Source: Candidatus Rhodobacter oscarellae (GTDB lineage Bacteria > Pseudomonadota > Alphaproteobacteria > Rhodobacterales > Rhodobacteraceae). From it: a stretch of DNA of 64,000 bases. A model generated the notes under the pieces. That model was not told the DNA's origin. It worked only from the letters and a program-made list of their open reading frames with translations, and searched no databases. The stretch is taken from NCBI RefSeq assembly GCF_001078595.1, contig NZ_LFTY01000002.1, positions 2,289,773-2,353,772 on the forward strand, given 5' to 3'. Shown here piece after piece: positions 61,846 to 64,000 of this stretch (positions are counted from its first letter, which is position 1; each line of letters starts with the position of its first letter). The position numbers and the translations under genes were made by a program.

Positions 61846-63027
61846 ATGACCGGGTTGATAATGAAGACGCGGCGGCGCTTGGTGGGCGCCGGTCTGTTGC
61901 TCGGGGCCCTGGCCTTGGCCGCCTGCGACGTCACCCTGCCCGCGGTCGGCACCGGCGGGCCACGCATCAACACCAGCAAGCCGGTGCCCGTTGCGCTGTT
62001 GATCCCGCGCGGCTCCGGCCAGTCGGGGGACGAGATCCTCGCCGCCTCGCTTGAGAGCGCCGCGCGGCTGGCCATGACCGACCTCTCCGGGGTCGAGATC
62101 GACCTGCGCGTCTACGCCACCGCCGGCAGCCCCGCGCAGGCCGCGAGCGTCGCGGACCAGGCGGTCTCCGAGGGCGCCAAGATCATTCTCGGGCCGGTCT
62201 ACGGCGCCGCGGCCAACGCCGCGGGCACCGCCGTGGCCGCGCGCAACGTCAACGTGCTGGCCTTCTCCAACAACACCGATATCGCGGGCGGCAACGTCTA
62301 CGTGCTGGGCAACACGTTCGAGAACACCGCCAACAGGCTGGTGAATTTCGCCGCGGCGAACGGCAAGGGCAACATCCTGATCGTGAACGGTCAGGACGCC
62401 GCCGAAGAGAAGGGCCGCGCGGCCATCGCCTCGGCCATCGCGCGCAGCGGCGCCACCCAGGCCGGGACGACGTCCTTTGAGCTGTCGCAGAACGGCGTCG
62501 TGCAGGCCGTCCCCCTGATCACCAGCGCGGCGCAATCGAGCGGCGCGAACGCGATCTTCTACACCTCGGGCACGGCCGGGGCGCTGCCGATCCTCAGCCA
62601 GCTGGTGACCGAGAATGGCATCGACAAGACCACCACCCAGTTCATAGGCCTGCAGCGCTGGGACATCCCGGTCGGCGCGCTGGAGCTGGGGCCGTTGCAG
62701 GGCGGCTGGTTCGCGGTGCCGGACCCGGCGCTCACCGACCAGTTCCGCAGCCGCTACCAGGCCGTGCATGGCGAGCCGCCGCACCCGATCGCCGGGCTGG
62801 CCTATGACGGCATCGCCGCCATCGGCGCCTTGGTGCAGGCGGGCAAGGCGGACGCCCTAACGGGGGCCGCGCTGACCCAGCCCACCGGATTCTCTGGCGT
62901 TAACGGCGTCTTCAGGTTACGGGCGGATGGTACAAACGAACGTGGGCTGGCCGTTGCCACAATCCGAGAGAATAAAGTCGTCGTCATTGACCCCGCCCCA
63001 AGAAGCTTTGGCGGCGCCGGCCTCTAG
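61846..63027 (+). CDS. Penicillin-binding protein activator (LppC-like) lipoprotein
   Basis: A 393-residue lipoprotein: KTRRRLVGAGLLLGALALAAC gives the basic n-region and lipobox, with the lipid-bearing C27. The mature part has the type-I periplasmic-binding fold (VALLIPRGSGQSG, KIILGPVYGAAANAAGTAVAARNVNVLAFSNN, NTSKP) of the LppC/LpoA group that activates peptidoglycan synthases. The start at 61846 follows AAGGGGAGC. It is divergent from rsmI, the conserved Rhodobacterales arrangement. Confidence 0.88.
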   Translation: MTGLIMKTRRRLVGAGLLLGALALAACDVTLPAVGTGGPRINTSKPVPVALLIPRGSGQSGDEILAASLESAARLAMTDLSGVEIDLRVYATAGSPAQAASVADQAVSEGAKIILGPVYGAAANAAGTAVAARNVNVLAFSNNTDIAGGNVYVLGNTFENTANRLVNFAAANGKGNILIVNGQDAAEEKGRAAIASAIARSGATQAGTTSFELSQNGVVQAVPLITSAAQSSGANAIFYTSGTAGALPILSQLVTENGIDKTTTQFIGLQRWDIPVGALELGPLQGGWFAVPDPALTDQFRSRYQAVHGEPPHPIAGLAYDGIAAIGALVQAGKADALTGAALTQPTGFSGVNGVFRLRADGTNERGLAVATIRENKVVVIDPAPRSFGGAGL

Positions 63028-64000
63028 GCCCGGCGCCCATGCCTCGCCCATCGGCGCGCTGATCTGCGCGCCCGATGCGGTGTTCGATGGGGCGGCCGTG
63101 GGCGCGGCCTTGCAAGAGGCCTGCGGCGCGGCCAAGGGCGCCAAGGAGATCCGCGCCGCCGCGGTGCAGGTTCTGCGCGCGGCAATGCTCGAGGGGCGCG
63201 CGGCCATCGCCGCGGCTTTCGCGGCGCATCCCAAGGCCGCCGGTCCCACCACGCGCGCCTATGCGCATCTGACCGACTGCATCGTGGGCGCGATCTATGA
63301 GGTCGCCTCCAGCCACCTGCACCCGCGCCCAAACGCGACGGAGGGCGAGCGGTTCTCTGTGATCGCCGTGGGCGGCTATGGCCGGGCCGAGATGGCGCCG
63401 CATTCCGATGTCGACCTGCTGTTTCTGGTGCCCTACAAGATGACCCCTTGGGCCGAGAGCGTGGTCGAGAGCATGCTCTACATCCTTTGGGACCTGCATC
63501 TGAAGGTCGGGCAGGCCAGCCGCTCGGTGCGCGATTGCCTCCGCCTGGGGCGCGAGGATTACACCATCCGCACCTCCCTGCTGGAGCATCGCTTTCTGTG
63601 CGGCGACGCCGAGCCCGCCGCGGAATTGCGCCACAAGCTTTGGTCCGATCTGTTCCGCAACACCGCCACCGAGTTCGTCGAGGCCAAGCTGGCCGAGCGC
63701 ACCGCGCGCCACCAAAAGCAGGGCGGGCAGCGCTATATGGTCGAGCCCAATGTGAAAGAGGGCAAGGGCGGCCTGCGCGACCTGCAATCGCTGTTTTGGA
63801 TCGACAAATATGTCTTTGGCGTGGACGATCGCGCCGATCTGGTCTCGAATGGCGTGTTCCGGCAGGAGGAATACGACGCCTTTGTCGAGGCCGAGGAGTT
63901 CCTTTGGGCGGTGCGCTGCCACCTGCATCTGATCGCCGACCGGGCCGCCGATCAGCTGACCTTTGACCGCCAGGTCGAGGTCGCCGAGCGCATGGGCTAC
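62927..64000 (+). CDS. glnD: [Protein-PII] uridylyltransferase / uridylyl-removing enzyme (3' truncated)
   Basis: The frame runs off the window's end, so only about the first 358 codons are seen. The nucleotidyltransferase motif GGYGRAEMAPHSDVDLLFL (from about residue 149) and the following VKEGKGGLRDLQSLFWI are GlnD signatures. GlnD uridylylates PII in response to glutamine, controlling nitrogen assimilation. The first ATG is at 62927, which would overlap the previous gene by 101 bases; homology appears to begin only near 63050, so a later non-ATG start (for example GTG 63080) remains possible. Confidence 0.9.
   Translation, partial: MVQTNVGWPLPQSERIKSSSLTPPQEALAAPASRPGAHASPIGALICAPDAVFDGAAVGAALQEACGAAKGAKEIRAAAVQVLRAAMLEGRAAIAAAFAAHPKAAGPTTRAYAHLTDCIVGAIYEVASSHLHPRPNATEGERFSVIAVGGYGRAEMAPHSDVDLLFLVPYKMTPWAESVVESMLYILWDLHLKVGQASRSVRDCLRLGREDYTIRTSLLEHRFLCGDAEPAAELRHKLWSDLFRNTATEFVEAKLAERTARHQKQGGQRYMVEPNVKEGKGGLRDLQSLFWIDKYVFGVDDRADLVSNGVFRQEEYDAFVEAEEFLWAVRCHLHLIADRAADQLTFDRQVEVAERMGY

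Overview
The window reads as a chromosome segment of a marine alphaproteobacterium of the Rhodobacterales (Roseobacter group). This is inferred from the high GC content, the gene order (rsmI, yraN and gshB next to a penicillin-binding-protein activator and glnD; divergent metR/metF; sdhCDAB), the clustering of short ATGA/TGATG gene overlaps and the family resemblance of the proteins. It begins inside one gene (a TPP enzyme) and ends inside another (glnD).

Layout. (1) 1-7.9 kb: a TPP enzyme fragment, a HIT protein, yebC, a LysE exporter, an unusual FAD-oxidase/SDR fusion, a signal-less NMT1-like binding protein and a HAD phosphatase. (2) 8.0-13.1 kb: a 1062-residue self-sufficient reductive dehalogenase (cobalamin domain, two [4Fe-4S] clusters, fused FMN/NAD(P)H/[2Fe-2S] reductase), followed by a SRPBCC protein and a creatinase-like M24 protein that lacks most metal ligands. 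This is the most striking system here. (3) 13.2-20.6 kb: ahcY, two HExxH metallopeptidases and sdhCDAB with a small lipoprotein gene embedded between sdhA and sdhB. (4) 21.0-31.1 kb, minus strand: a tryptophan/anthranilate catabolic block. KynA and KynU lead to anthranilate. A CoA ligase, an AbmA-type 2-aminobenzoyl-CoA monooxygenase/reductase, SDR, acyl-CoA dehydrogenase, enoyl-CoA hydratase, Rid protein, thioesterase and a MarR regulator would carry it on. Kynurenine formamidase is absent from the window. (5) 31.2-37.9 kb: a divergent SHMT-like enzyme, a PhoX-like phosphatase, and an AraC regulator divergent from a cupin and a flavin-containing monooxygenase.

(6) 38.0-52.8 kb: a mosaic island bounded by a 56-bp perfect direct repeat. 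One copy is the 3' part of an intact tRNA-Leu(TAA) at 52703-52788; the other is an isolated fragment at 38011-38066. A decayed tyrosine integrase lies beside the tRNA. Cargo includes a GNAT, a truncated isochorismatase-family remnant, a methyltransferase, fabD, a cytochrome b561-YceI gene with an in-frame stop, and a TetR-controlled amidohydrolase opposite a complete branched-chain-type ABC importer with a terminal GAF protein. (7) 52.9-64 kb: housekeeping genes again (rhomboid, GFA protein, Flp-like pilin, suhB-type phosphatase, thioredoxin-NhaA fusion, metR/metF, thioesterase, gshB, yraN, rsmI, LppC-like lipoprotein, glnD).

Two intergenic repeat families are visible. One is a roughly 180-bp block of four palindromes, most with the core CTTGCAAG, present twice in opposite orientation (6961-7140 and 20760-20941). 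The other is a roughly 115-bp GTTAA-bounded unit present three times (23413-23517, 39101-39216, 40499-40616), two of them inside a longer roughly 230-bp unit. All functional assignments rest on reading motifs by eye; no database search was possible.
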